Assembly: GCA_023402075.1 (NCBI GenBank)
Contig: JAEXCS010000020.1
Location: 61,309 to 125,308 of the forward strand
Direction of reading: 5' to 3'
Length of the DNA stretch: 64,000 nucleotides
From: Bacillota bacterium
GTDB taxonomy: Bacteria; Bacillota; Clostridia; Oscillospirales; Oscillospiraceae
The notes beneath the pieces were generated by a model that was given only the letters and a program-made list of their open reading frames with translations, was not told the origin of the DNA and searched no databases. The translations under genes were made by a program, and so were the position numbers. Positions 8,959-17,324 of this stretch are shown in pieces. Position 1 is the stretch's first letter. Each line of letters begins with the position of its first letter.

Positions 8959-8988
8959 CGCCCCGGCCTTCGGGCCGGGGCGCTTTTT
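8959..8988 (+). terminator. UUCG-capped terminator of the subtilase cluster
   Basis: A perfect 10-base-pair GC stem (8959-8968 with 8973-8982) closed by a TTCG tetraloop and followed by CTTTTT. This is a textbook intrinsic terminator. Confidence 0.9.
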
Positions 8989-9117
8989 CCTTGATCAATT
9001 TTACATGTTTCCCCTTCCTTCCACCCCGTCTCGCATTTTTTGTTTGCTTCGACCAAAAAAGCGTCCTTTTTCGAAGTAACAACTGTAAAATATAAGAAAT
9101 TACGAGGGGGTGCTTTT

Positions 9118-9978
9118 ATGGAACTGGAGCAGCGTGTTTTGATGCTGCCCATTGGATGTGTGTTTCCCAATCCGGCCCAACCCCGGCAGGTTTTTGACCC
9201 GGCGGGACTGGAATCATTGGCCTCCTCCATCCGGGAAAACGGAATTTTGCAGCCCCTGACCGTCCGCCGTCAAGGCCCGGATCGGTGGGAGCTGGTGGCA
9301 GGAGAGCGCCGGCTTCGGGCGGCAGGGCTTGCCGGGCTTGCGGTTGTCCCCTGCCTTGAGTGGAGCGCCAATGATGCCGGAGCCGCGCTGCTGGCGCTGG
9401 TGGAAAACCTTCAGCGGGAGGACCTGCATTTTTTTGAAGAAGCGGAGGCCCTTTCCGCATTTGTGCGCAAAACAGGCATTACGCAGGATTTGGCGGCAAA
9501 AAAGCTGGGCCTGTCCTCCTCCGCCCTTGCCAACAAGCTGCGGCTGCTGCGGTTGGCGCCCGAGTGCCGCCGTGTGCTGACGGAGGGCGGCCTGACCGAG
9601 CGCCACGCCCGTGCCCTGCTGCGGCTGGAGCGGGAGGACGAACGGCTGGAGACTGCCAAATATGCTGCCTCTGCCGGACTGAACGTGGCCCAGACAGAAC
9701 GATATGTCACCCGGCGAATTGAATCGGCGCAGCGCATGCCTTTTCGTGGGCGGCGGACCTATGTGCTTAAGGATGTAAGGCTGTTTCTCAACAGCGTGGA
9801 TCACGGGCTTCAGCTGATTCAAAGCGCTGGAATTGACGCCCAGAGCCAGCGGGAGGAAACGGACGAGGCCATTATTCTCACCATCCGCATTCCCCGGGAG
9901 ACACGGGCCAAAGCGTCCGGATTGTTACAGGATTGTAATGTAATTTCTCCAAAAACGTGCTATACTGAGAATCACTAG
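9118..9978 (+). CDS. ParB/Noc-like DNA-binding CTPase (ParB paralogue)
   Basis: A 286-residue ParB-family protein. The ATG at 9118 has GAGGGGG before it; an upstream in-frame TTG at 9040 would add 26 unconserved residues. The CTP-binding core is visible: GERRLRA at 62-68 and ENLQRED at 96-102, followed by a helix-turn-helix (TQDLAAKKLGLSSSALANKLRLL) and the LTERHARALL segment. It lacks the N-terminal LGRGLxAL motif that ParB uses to stimulate ParA, and no parA sits beside it. Both points fit a Noc-like nucleoid-occlusion protein rather than the segregation ParB, which is encoded at 24759. Its binding site is unknown; no Noc-type site was recognised in the window. Confidence 0.75.
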   Translation: MELEQRVLMLPIGCVFPNPAQPRQVFDPAGLESLASSIRENGILQPLTVRRQGPDRWELVAGERRLRAAGLAGLAVVPCLEWSANDAGAALLALVENLQREDLHFFEEAEALSAFVRKTGITQDLAAKKLGLSSSALANKLRLLRLAPECRRVLTEGGLTERHARALLRLEREDERLETAKYAASAGLNVAQTERYVTRRIESAQRMPFRGRRTYVLKDVRLFLNSVDHGLQLIQSAGIDAQSQREETDEAIILTIRIPRETRAKASGLLQDCNVISPKTCYTENH

Positions 9979-10018
9979 GCCTATTTTGTTTCAATTCAGA
10001 AAGTACGGGGAGGAATTC

Positions 10019-11830
10019 ATGGATACTGTAATGGTACAGGAAGCGCAGAACAAACAATGGAAGCTGCCTTTCGCCATTGCCTTTGTGCTGCTGAGCGTTT
10101 TGGCTGCGGGATATGTCGGGCTTTGCGCCTATGCCGCGAACAACGGACTGCTTTGGAAGAACACCCAAATTCTGGGGCAGGATTTAAGCGGGCTGACGGT
10201 GGCTCAGGCCGCTCAGAAGCTTGAGCGGACTTTTCCAACCATGAAAATCGGCCTCTATCTTTATGACGACACGGCAGGCGAGGTTCCCGAACGAGCCGCA
10301 GCACCGGACACCTATGTGACCCTGTCAGACTTGGGCGCAGAGGCTTCTGCCTCTACGCTGGTTCGCAGCGCCCATCAGGAAAATCTGCGGGGCAATTTTC
10401 TCACGTTGGGCTGGCGATATCTTACCAGCGGGGGTACATTCTCCGACACGGCTGACCTGATTTCTCTGGACGGGGAAAAAACGCAGACGGCGGCGCAGGC
10501 GGCAGCACAGGTTCTATCCTATCCCGGTCAGGATACCTCTTACGAGCTGGGGGATTCCTCTGTTTTGATCCATATGGCCGAGGATGGCCGCACCGTGGAT
10601 CCCCAGTCGCTTGCCAAGCGCATTGAGGGCGGCGCGTGGGATTTAAACCTTGCGCTGGACGTACCCTACCTTGCCGATCCAGCCCAGACACTTTCCGCGC
10701 AGGAGATTTACGATCAGGTTTCCGGGGAAGCCAAAAACGCCGGGTATGACGCCGCCACCGGCACCATTACACCCGAACAGGTGGGCGCGGACTTTGACGT
10801 GGCGCTGGCCCAATCTGCGATGAACGCCGCCAGTCCCGGCAGCACCGTGGAAATTCCCGCCGAGATTAAGCTTCCGGCCGTGACGGCGGAACAGCTTGCC
10901 CCCGTTTTATTCCGGGATATGCTCGGCTCCTACACCACCCATGTGGGCGGCACCGCCGCCCGCATCGGCAACGTGAAGCTTGCCTCCGCCGCCGTCAATG
11001 GGACGGTTTTGAACAGCGGCGATATTTTTGACTATAATCAGGTGGTAGGCCAGCGGACCGCCGCGCGCGGCTATCTGCCCGCTCCCGCCTATGTCTATGG
11101 AGAGACGGTGGACGAAATTGGCGGCGGCGTGTGCCAGCCGTCCTCTACGCTGTATCTGGCGACACTGAAATCGGACCTTGAAATTGTGGAGCGATATGCC
11201 CACCGCTACGTGCCTGCGTACATTCCCAAGGGGATGGATGCCACCGTCAGCTGGGGCGGGCCAAACTATCGCTTCCGCAACGACACCAATTACCCCATTA
11301 AGGTGGAGTCGGTTTATTCCAAGGGCTATCTCACCATGTCGCTGTACGGCACCAAGGTGGATGACACCACAGTAAAGATGACCAACAAAACGCTTTCCAC
11401 CACGCCGTTTTCCGTGGTTTACGAGGACGACGCAACCCTTCCCGCGGGGACGGAGTCGGTAAAGGTCACCCCCTACACCGGTTATAAGGTGGAGACATAC
11501 CGCAATCTTTACGACGGCGAAGGAAATCTGATTTCCAGCACCTTTGAAGCCAACAGCGACTATAAGGTGCGCAACAAGATTATTTTAAAAGGACCTGCCC
11601 CCGTGGTCAGCCCGCTTCCGGGCGAAGTGCCGGGTCAGGTCGTTCCCCCCGAAACACCCGCCACCGGGGAAACCGGGACGGACATCGGCGGCGTAACCGC
11701 CCCCCCGGAGGGAACACCCGGTACTGTCACGCCCCCCGTTGAAGAAACCCCCGTCTCCGGAGAAACCGGAACAGGCAACAGCGCTGAGTCTGGCCCGGAT
11801 GCAATCATCTCTCCGCTCCCCCCGCTGTAA
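10019..11830 (+). CDS. VanW family envelope protein with PG-binding-4-like N-terminus
   Basis: A 603-residue membrane-anchored protein. I chose the ATG at 10019, behind GGGGAGG. Residues about 15-40 form one transmembrane helix after a short cytosolic tail. Residues about 45-290 resemble paired peptidoglycan-binding-4 domains found in YoaR-like proteins. Residues about 310-450 are a VanW domain (LNSGDIFDYNQVVG, then DEIGGGVCQPSSTLYLA, then HRYVPAYIPKGMDATVSWGG). A G5-like strand region follows (about 465-530), then a Pro/Thr/Gly-rich tail of about 70 residues that probably lies in the wall. VanW proteins are cell-envelope factors of unclear activity; vanW itself is accessory in some vancomycin clusters, but nothing here suggests a resistance operon. 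Confidence 0.8.
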   Translation: MDTVMVQEAQNKQWKLPFAIAFVLLSVLAAGYVGLCAYAANNGLLWKNTQILGQDLSGLTVAQAAQKLERTFPTMKIGLYLYDDTAGEVPERAAAPDTYVTLSDLGAEASASTLVRSAHQENLRGNFLTLGWRYLTSGGTFSDTADLISLDGEKTQTAAQAAAQVLSYPGQDTSYELGDSSVLIHMAEDGRTVDPQSLAKRIEGGAWDLNLALDVPYLADPAQTLSAQEIYDQVSGEAKNAGYDAATGTITPEQVGADFDVALAQSAMNAASPGSTVEIPAEIKLPAVTAEQLAPVLFRDMLGSYTTHVGGTAARIGNVKLASAAVNGTVLNSGDIFDYNQVVGQRTAARGYLPAPAYVYGETVDEIGGGVCQPSSTLYLATLKSDLEIVERYAHRYVPAYIPKGMDATVSWGGPNYRFRNDTNYPIKVESVYSKGYLTMSLYGTKVDDTTVKMTNKTLSTTPFSVVYEDDATLPAGTESVKVTPYTGYKVETYRNLYDGEGNLISSTFEANSDYKVRNKIILKGPAPVVSPLPGEVPGQVVPPETPATGETGTDIGGVTAPPEGTPGTVTPPVEETPVSGETGTGNSAESGPDAIISPLPPL

Positions 11831-11900
11831 GCAGCGAATTCTGCGGCAAATCCCTGCATCAGATGAAGCTGTGTGCTTTTCTCTTATAACAAACAGGAGA

Positions 11901-11946
11901 AAGCCTCTGATTCAATACAAATTGTATTGAACCAGAGGCTTTTTTA
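11901..11946 (+). terminator. Long hairpin terminator after the VanW gene
   Basis: A nearly perfect stem of about 18 base pairs (one A-C mismatch) built on AAGCCTCTG and its complement, with an AT-rich apex, followed by a run of T. The apex carries TACAAATTGTA (11916-11926), a sequence that recurs upstream of aspS. Confidence 0.85.
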
Positions 11947-11973
11947 TTTAGCTGTAACGATGGGCTGCCACGC

Positions 11974-11992
11974 AAAACCCCGCCCAGCGGGG
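11974..11992 (-). terminator. Possible terminator of the dnaD-dnaI operon
   Basis: Read on the minus strand, CCCCGC-TGG-GCGGGG is followed by TTTT. The stem is only 6 base pairs with a 3-base loop, and it lies about 80 bases after the stop, so this is tentative. Confidence 0.45.
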
Positions 11993-12071
11993 AGGGTATA
12001 CCGCCACCCCCGCAGTTCCATGGGCGGTTCAAAAAAGCCGCACACTCCCTTTCCCGGTTTGGGGTATCGCC

Positions 12072-13067
12072 TCAGCCCCGCTGCTTTTTCAGGCGGCGAA
12101 TGTCGCGTCCAAAAAACGGAAGAATCTGATACTCTCCCTCCAGGCGGGAGCCAATCTGCGCACCATACCGTCTGGCAAGCTCCTCCGGGGACAGGTTCGT
12201 GTTTAAAATCACAGACCGGCGCTCCAGCAGGCGGGTGTTGACAATTTCATACAGGGCGCTTTGGACAAAGGAGGTGGTCATCTCCGTACCCAAATCGTCC
12301 AGAATCAGCAGGTCGCAGTGCATAATGCGATCTATGTCCTCCTCTACGCCCTCTCCCTCGTCCCGGCCAAACTTCCGGTCCTCAAATCGGGAAAACACGT
12401 GGGCTGCGGTGTCATATACCACGGAAAAGCCCGCCGCGCTGACCTCTCCCGCGATAGCGGCGGAGAGAAAGGTTTTTCCAAGGCCCGGCTTTCCGTACAG
12501 CAGCAAATTCCCGCCATGCTTCTTAAACGCATGGGCATAGTTTGCGCAGACCTCGTACACCGTTTCCATGTTCTCCCGGGGAGAAATCCCGTAAACCGGA
12601 TCCGGAGAGTGATCATACCAGTCCATGGAAAATGTATCAAAGCTCTGCCCCGCCAAATCCAGTGTGCGGGACAGCTCTGCCTGCTGCTCCTCGGCATAAT
12701 ATCGCTTCAGGCAGACACACGCCGCCTCACCCTTTGTCCCCGCGTCGCCGCACAGCGGGCAGGCGGGCTTGTATTCAAGATAGTCCGGGGAAAGACCTAA
12801 GTCCGCCAGAAGCTGCACTCGCTCCTGTTGGAGACTGAGATTTCCGTCCCGTAGCACGGCTACCGCCGGCCGGGGGTCCGACCCCTTGCGCAAAGCGGAG
12901 ACAATGATGCGGCTCATAGTGGCCGTCAGCTCCGCGTCAATCTCCCGAAGTCGGGGCGCGCGGGCATAAACCTGCTCCTGCCGCCTGCGGAAGACTTCCT
13001 CCCGGCGGCGGCGGTCCGCATCAAACCGGGCGGATGCCCGGCGCATGATTTTTCCGTCGTAGGACAC
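12072..13067 (-). CDS. DnaI/DnaC-type replicative helicase loader
   Basis: A 331-residue AAA+ ATPase that in Firmicutes loads the DnaB-type helicase at oriC and at restarting forks. The N-terminal half is helical with a zinc-binding cluster (Cys103, Cys106, Cys117, Cys119). The ATPase part has Walker A GKPGLGKT at 192-199 and Walker B ILDDLG at 255-260, and an arginine-rich C-terminus (RRLKKQRG). The start is GTG at 13067, only 12 bases after the dnaD-like stop, so the two form an operon, which is the classic primosome pairing. An IstB transposition helper is unlikely because there is no transposase and the zinc domain is that of DnaI. Confidence 0.85.
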   Translation of the reverse strand: MSYDGKIMRRASARFDADRRRREEVFRRRQEQVYARAPRLREIDAELTATMSRIIVSALRKGSDPRPAVAVLRDGNLSLQQERVQLLADLGLSPDYLEYKPACPLCGDAGTKGEAACVCLKRYYAEEQQAELSRTLDLAGQSFDTFSMDWYDHSPDPVYGISPRENMETVYEVCANYAHAFKKHGGNLLLYGKPGLGKTFLSAAIAGEVSAAGFSVVYDTAAHVFSRFEDRKFGRDEGEGVEEDIDRIMHCDLLILDDLGTEMTTSFVQSALYEIVNTRLLERRSVILNTNLSPEELARRYGAQIGSRLEGEYQILPFFGRDIRRLKKQRG

Positions 13068-13079
13068 TCCGCTTCCCCC

Positions 13080-14030
13080 TTACTCCTTGCCCCGGTGCAG
13101 CGCCTGCACATACCGGCGCATCTCCTCCTCCGGCGGGCGCTGGTCCCGTCTGGACGGCTGCGTCTGCTGCGTCTGCTGCGTCTGCTGCGTCTGGGGACGG
13201 TCCCCCGCAGCCACCTGTTCCGGCGTGTGCAGTCCCGCCTCGTGCCAACGCTTCAAAATACCGTTTATGTAGGGCCACTTCAGCTCGTGGCACTTCAAAA
13301 TTGTTTTTTCGTAGGCAAGGGCCACCGTCTCCGGCAAAAAGCCCCATTCCTGCCATCCGGCCAAATATTTTTCCTCCGCCGCCACAGGGGGCCTGTCCCC
13401 CAACTGGAGAACCCGCATATAGGCTGGCAGCGCTTCCTGCCGCCGGGCGTATTTTTTCAGATACTCCGCCGCAGCGTTTTGGGTATCAAGCCCCATGCGG
13501 GCCCATGTGTATCCCTCTTTTTCAATCTGGCGCAGGGTGGGACGGCGTCCCTCGCCATAGCGCAGGCGAATGCGCTCTGCGCAGTGGCACACCAGAAGGT
13601 AAATCACGTCGGAGGGCAGCCCCAGATAATCATAAAGGCCCAACAGCGTCCCCATGTCCGGGGTGGAGAGCTTTTTGCCCAGCTTCCGCTCCACCTCGGC
13701 GGCAAGGCCGCGAAATGCCCCGTCTCCCTCCAGCGCCACGGTCACGTCCTCCTGGCGATAGTCTGGCCGCTCGTCCGCCGGCTCGGGAATTTCCGCCGCC
13801 GGAACCGTCACCAGCTCCAACTGGCGCAGTACCGTCTCCGCCGCTTCAATGCGGCTGCGATCCCACCGCAGCTCCCCCGCCAGGGATCGGGGCTGCGTAA
13901 GCCCCTGATGGCGCAGCAGCGCCAGATATAAAAGAGACGCATCCCCGTCTCCCCGCTCTAAAAGGCGGCGCAGTGCGGCCCCGGATACGGTGACGCTCTC
14001 GTCCCCCAAATGCTTTAAAATTCCCGCCAC
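13080..14030 (-). CDS. DnaD-like primosome protein with two DnaB_2/DnaD domains
   Basis: A 316-residue replication-initiation protein of the DnaD/DnaB (Firmicutes) group, which remodels oriC or primosome DNA before helicase loading. Residues about 1-95 form a winged-helix-like N-terminus. Two DnaD-type helical repeats follow: about 115-185 (KLSTPDMGTLLGLYDYLGL) and about 215-275 (WGFLPETVALAYE, then WPYINGILKRWHEAGL, ending in the YxxxI-type motif of the family). The tail holds a Gln/Thr repeat encoded by four identical 9-base units (13158-13193). The GTG start at 14030 is preceded by GGGGAGG. It is the first gene of the pair with dnaI. Confidence 0.85.
   Translation of the reverse strand: MAGILKHLGDESVTVSGAALRRLLERGDGDASLLYLALLRHQGLTQPRSLAGELRWDRSRIEAAETVLRQLELVTVPAAEIPEPADERPDYRQEDVTVALEGDGAFRGLAAEVERKLGKKLSTPDMGTLLGLYDYLGLPSDVIYLLVCHCAERIRLRYGEGRRPTLRQIEKEGYTWARMGLDTQNAAAEYLKKYARRQEALPAYMRVLQLGDRPPVAAEEKYLAGWQEWGFLPETVALAYEKTILKCHELKWPYINGILKRWHEAGLHTPEQVAAGDRPQTQQTQQTQQTQPSRRDQRPPEEEMRRYVQALHRGKE
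13158..13193 (-). repeat. Four 9-base tandem repeats inside the DnaD-like gene
   Basis: The plus strand reads CTGCGTCTG four times without a mismatch, encoding QTQ/TQQ on the minus strand. The array lies in the linker before the C-terminal tail and keeps the frame, so copy-number change would only lengthen or shorten a flexible linker. Confidence 0.9.
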
Positions 14031-14194
14031 TCGGCGCGCCTCCCCTCTGTCTTACGGCAGCGCCGCGCACCGCAGCGCACGAAATTGCCCGTTCTTCCGG
14101 AGACGAAACCGCCCCGGTTTTTTGACATTCCCCATTGTATACGACTTAAACGTTTCTGACAAGCCCAAAACTTTGCCCCGGCGCGGAAAAAAGC

Positions 14195-14223
14195 TGGAAT
14201 CCTGCGGGCATATATGATATAAT
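14195..14223 (+). promoter_or_regulatory. Probable sigma-A promoter of zapA
   Basis: A consensus TATAAT at 14218-14223 carries an extended TGN (14215-14217 region reads TGA). The -35 hexamer TGGAAT lies 17 bases upstream and is weak, which the extended -10 can compensate for. Transcription would start about 60 bases before the zapA ATG. Confidence 0.6.
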
Positions 14224-14291
14224 GCTGACTTATAAAAATGGGTTACTATGCCGCGCCCGGGCGGCAGCTTTAAAAGAGGAGGAATCACAGG

Positions 14292-14639
14292 ATGAATAAC
14301 CGTGTCACCGTGACGATCTGCGGAGAGGACTACAACTTTGTGGCGGACGAGTCCCCGGAATACATGGAAAGAGTTGGCGCCTTTGTTTGCAAAAAAATGG
14401 ACGAGCTGCTTACCGGCGCCAAGGTGGGCCGGACGGACGCCGCCGTCCTTACCGCCGTCAACATCGCGGACGAGCTGTTTAAATCCTATGAGGCGGCCGA
14501 AAAGCTGCGCTCCGAAATTAAAAACTACGCGGACGAGGCAGGTCGCGCTCAGGGCGAGGTTTCCGACTTAAAGCGGGAGGTTTTCCGCCTTCAGCAGAAG
14601 CTGGATGCCAAAAACGGCGCAAACGGGAACCGGCGCTGA
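14292..14639 (+). CDS. zapA: Cell division protein ZapA
   Basis: A 115-residue protein of the ZapA family, which bundles FtsZ filaments at the division site. The N-terminal part (RVTVTICGEDYNFVADESPEYMERVGAFVCKKM) is the ZapA head fold, and the C-terminal half (about 65-108) is a coiled coil (EAAEKLRSEIKNYADEAG...LKREVFRLQQKL). The length is normal for Firmicutes. GAGGAGG precedes the ATG. Its stop overlaps the next start as TGATG, so the U32 protein gene is translationally coupled, a pairing common in Clostridia. Confidence 0.9.
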   Translation: MNNRVTVTICGEDYNFVADESPEYMERVGAFVCKKMDELLTGAKVGRTDAAVLTAVNIADELFKSYEAAEKLRSEIKNYADEAGRAQGEVSDLKREVFRLQQKLDAKNGANGNRR

Positions 14640-16765
14640 TGCGACCTGAGCTTCTCTCCCCCGCCGGGTCACCGGAGTCCCTCCGCGCCGCCGTGGAATG
14701 CGGGGCGGACGCGGTGTATCTGGGATGGGGCAGCTTCAATGCCCGGCAGAGCGCGAAAAATTTCTCCGACGAGGAGTTTTCCGAAGCTCTCCAATATTGC
14801 CATGAGCGGGGCGTGAAGGTCTATCTGACGCTGAACACGCTGGTGTCCGACCGGGAACTGGACGCCGCCCTTGCCTGCGCGAAAACCGCCTCTGCGCTGG
14901 GAGTGGATGCAATTCTTGTGCAGGATTTCGGCCTGTTCGACCTGTTGCGCCGTGCCCTGCCGGATCTTCCCCTCCACGCCAGCACCCAGATGAGCCTGTT
15001 TACCTCCGGCGGGGCCTGCGAGGCGGCGGCGGACGGGTGCGCACGGGTGGTGATTGCCCGGGAATGCTCCCGGGAGGACACTGCCCAAATCTGTAAAAAC
15101 TGCCCCGCAGAAATTGAAGTTTTTGTCCATGGGGCGCTGTGTATGTGCTATTCCGGCCAGTGCGCCATGAGCGCGCTGATCGGGGGTCGGTCTGGAAACC
15201 GGGGCCGGTGCGCCCAGCCCTGCCGCCTGCCCTATACCCTGACGGAGTTATCCGGGCCAGACGTGCCCGTGCAGGAATTTCCTCCGTCTCTTCTGGGAAA
15301 GCCGAACAAAAACGCCAATCCTCTCAGCCTGAAGGATAATTGTCTGGCTGGCTTTCTGGAAGACATGGCCCAAATGGGCGTGGCCTGCCTGAAGCTGGAG
15401 GGCCGCATGAAGCGCCCGGAGTATGTGGCGGTGGTGACGGGCATCTATGCCCGCCTTCTGCGGGAGGGTCGCGGCCCCACGGCAGAAGAAGCTGACGCGC
15501 TGGAAGCCGCCTTTTCCCGCTCCGGCTTTACGGACGGGTACTGGCGGGGCCTGTCCGGTCCCGCCCAGTTTGGTGTGCGCTCTCCCAACGCGGAAGAGCC
15601 GAAGGAGCTGTTTGCGCAGGCAAAGGCCGCTGTTGAAAAGGGCGGACTGCGGACGGTTCCCGTAATGATGGAGGCCGTTTTCCGTAAGAATGAGCCTTGC
15701 ACTCTGTCCGTCCGGGACAATGCAGGCCGAGCAGGTATGTCCAGCGGCCCAGCCCCCGAAGAAGCCCGGAACCGGGCGGTAACAGCGGAGGAACTGGAAA
15801 CCCGGCTGAGAAAAACCGGCGGCACCGCCTATCGGTGCGAAGCCGTGTCTGTGACGCTTGAGGACGGGCTGTCCGTCTCTGCGGCAGCGGTAAACGCCCT
15901 GCGGCGGGACGCCTTGGCAAATCTCACCGCGCTGCGGATTGCGCCGCCCAAGCGGCGCGTTTTGTCTGTTCCCCCCGTGCCAAACGAAGCATCTTACGCA
16001 GGTGAACCAGGGCTGACCTGCTCTCTGGTCCGCCAGGAGCAGCTTACACCGGAGCTTTTGGCTCTGCGCCCGGAGCGGGTGTATCTTCCCCTTGAACTTT
16101 TTGAAACGCTGGACGCACTGCCGGAATTTGACGGGGAATACTGTGCCGTTCTCCCCCGCGTGTGGCGGGACGGGGACGAGCCATATTTTCTGGAACTGCT
16201 GGAAAAGGCCAAATGTCTGGGCGTTTTGGCCGCCATGGCTGGAAATCTGGGACATCTGCCCCTGCTTCGAAATCAGGGTTTCTCTCTTTATGGGGATTTT
16301 GGTTTGAACATTTTTAACGCGCGGGCCTTGAGATATCTGGCAAACAAGGGCCTTGCTTCCGCCACGGTTTCCTTTGAGCTGCGGGGCGCGCAGATTCGGG
16401 ACATGCCAAAGCTTCTGCCCACAGAGGCCATTGTCTACGGTCGTCTTCCCCTGATGCTTACGGAAAACTGCCTTGTTCGCAACGAAACCGGCTGCTCCTG
16501 CCGCCGCCCCCATGCCCTGACCGACCGCACAGGCGCGGCCTTTCCCCTTCTTCCGGCATGGGGCCACCGGACAGAGCTTCAAAACTGCAAGCCTTTGTAT
16601 CTGGGGGATCGGGACGACTGGAAGCGCCTTGGCCTCCGGTATGCCCGTCTGCGGTTTACCACAGAGTCCCCGGAGGAGTGCGTTCAGATTTTTCGGGATT
16701 ATCTTTCCGGCGGGGATGCTCCGGCGGAATTTACCCGGGGCCTGTTTGACCGGGGCGTGGAGTAA
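14639..16765 (+). CDS. U32 family peptidase / RlhA-like RNA hydroxylation protein
   Basis: A 708-residue protein of the U32 family. The start ELLSPAGSPESLRAAVECGADAVYLG is the TIM-barrel signature, and the cysteine cluster CMCYSGQCAMS...RGRCAQPCR (about 170-200) is the family's hallmark. The C-terminal 300 residues correspond to the extra domain found in RlhA-type members. E. coli RlhA hydroxylates C2501 of 23S rRNA, and other family members act in tRNA hydroxylation, ubiquinone synthesis or as collagenases; the specific reaction here is not determined. It is somewhat longer than E. coli RlhA. The ATG overlaps the zapA stop by one base. Confidence 0.85.
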   Translation: MRPELLSPAGSPESLRAAVECGADAVYLGWGSFNARQSAKNFSDEEFSEALQYCHERGVKVYLTLNTLVSDRELDAALACAKTASALGVDAILVQDFGLFDLLRRALPDLPLHASTQMSLFTSGGACEAAADGCARVVIARECSREDTAQICKNCPAEIEVFVHGALCMCYSGQCAMSALIGGRSGNRGRCAQPCRLPYTLTELSGPDVPVQEFPPSLLGKPNKNANPLSLKDNCLAGFLEDMAQMGVACLKLEGRMKRPEYVAVVTGIYARLLREGRGPTAEEADALEAAFSRSGFTDGYWRGLSGPAQFGVRSPNAEEPKELFAQAKAAVEKGGLRTVPVMMEAVFRKNEPCTLSVRDNAGRAGMSSGPAPEEARNRAVTAEELETRLRKTGGTAYRCEAVSVTLEDGLSVSAAAVNALRRDALANLTALRIAPPKRRVLSVPPVPNEASYAGEPGLTCSLVRQEQLTPELLALRPERVYLPLELFETLDALPEFDGEYCAVLPRVWRDGDEPYFLELLEKAKCLGVLAAMAGNLGHLPLLRNQGFSLYGDFGLNIFNARALRYLANKGLASATVSFELRGAQIRDMPKLLPTEAIVYGRLPLMLTENCLVRNETGCSCRRPHALTDRTGAAFPLLPAWGHRTELQNCKPLYLGDRDDWKRLGLRYARLRFTTESPEECVQIFRDYLSGGDAPAEFTRGLFDRGVE

Positions 16766-16832
16766 GGTAAAGCAACTCCCCTCTGTATTATCTTGATTCT
16801 ATTTTACAATTTGTATTGATTTTGGAGTGTTT

Positions 16833-17261
16833 ATGAATATCAAGATCCGTTATCTCTGCGAGGATTTAGAGCCGCTGCGCTATGTGGACGGAAAGTCCGA
16901 CTGGATTGATTTGCAGGCGGCGGAGACAGTGACGCTGAAGGCAGGCGAATTTCGTCTGATTTCTCTGGGCGTGGCCATCGCCCTGCCGGAGGGATACGAG
17001 GCCCACATTGTCCCCCGCAGCTCCACCTTTAAAAACTATGGCATTTTGCAGACCAACTCCATGGGCGTGGTGGACAATAGCTATTGCGGAGACAACGATC
17101 TGTGGCGCTTTCCCGCCTATGCCACCCGGGACGTGACGGTGGAAAAGGGCACGCGCATCTGCCAGTTTCGGGTGATGAATCATCAGCCCCGGCTGGAATT
17201 TACCGCCGTGGAGCATCTGGACGGGCCTGACAGGGGCGGTTTTGGGTCCACAGGGAAGTAA
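16833..17261 (+). CDS. dut: dUTP diphosphatase (trimeric dUTPase)
   Basis: A 142-residue trimeric-type dUTPase that hydrolyses dUTP to dUMP and pyrophosphate, limiting uracil in DNA. Motif I is near the N-terminus (LGVAIALPEGYEA), motif II is PRSSTFKNYGI, motif III is TNSMGVVDNSYCGD with its catalytic Asp, motif IV is CQFRVM, and motif V is the flexible RGGFGSTGK end. I prefer the ATG at 16833 because TGGAG lies about 6 bases upstream; a GTG at 16827 would overlap that site. It lies upstream of maf, another house-cleaning pyrophosphatase. Confidence 0.9.
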   Translation: MNIKIRYLCEDLEPLRYVDGKSDWIDLQAAETVTLKAGEFRLISLGVAIALPEGYEAHIVPRSSTFKNYGILQTNSMGVVDNSYCGDNDLWRFPAYATRDVTVEKGTRICQFRVMNHQPRLEFTAVEHLDGPDRGGFGSTGK

Positions 17262-17324
17262 TTTTTACCAAAAAGAAAAATATTCCGGCGGCTTTGCCCG
17301 CTTTTGGAATAAGGAGAGCACAGG

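Noticed and set aside
13158..13193. CRISPR-like short repeats
   Set aside because: Units are 9 bases with no spacers and are inside a coding region; no cas genes are present.
13080..14030. Mobile-element origin of the dnaD-dnaI pair (phage-type loader or IstB)
   Set aside because: No transposase, integrase or other phage genes nearby; both have the full chromosomal-type domain layout.
15248..16582. 444-codon minus-strand frame inside the U32 gene
   Set aside because: Antisense shadow in GC-rich coding DNA; low-complexity, no ribosome site, and the plus-strand protein is clearly conserved.
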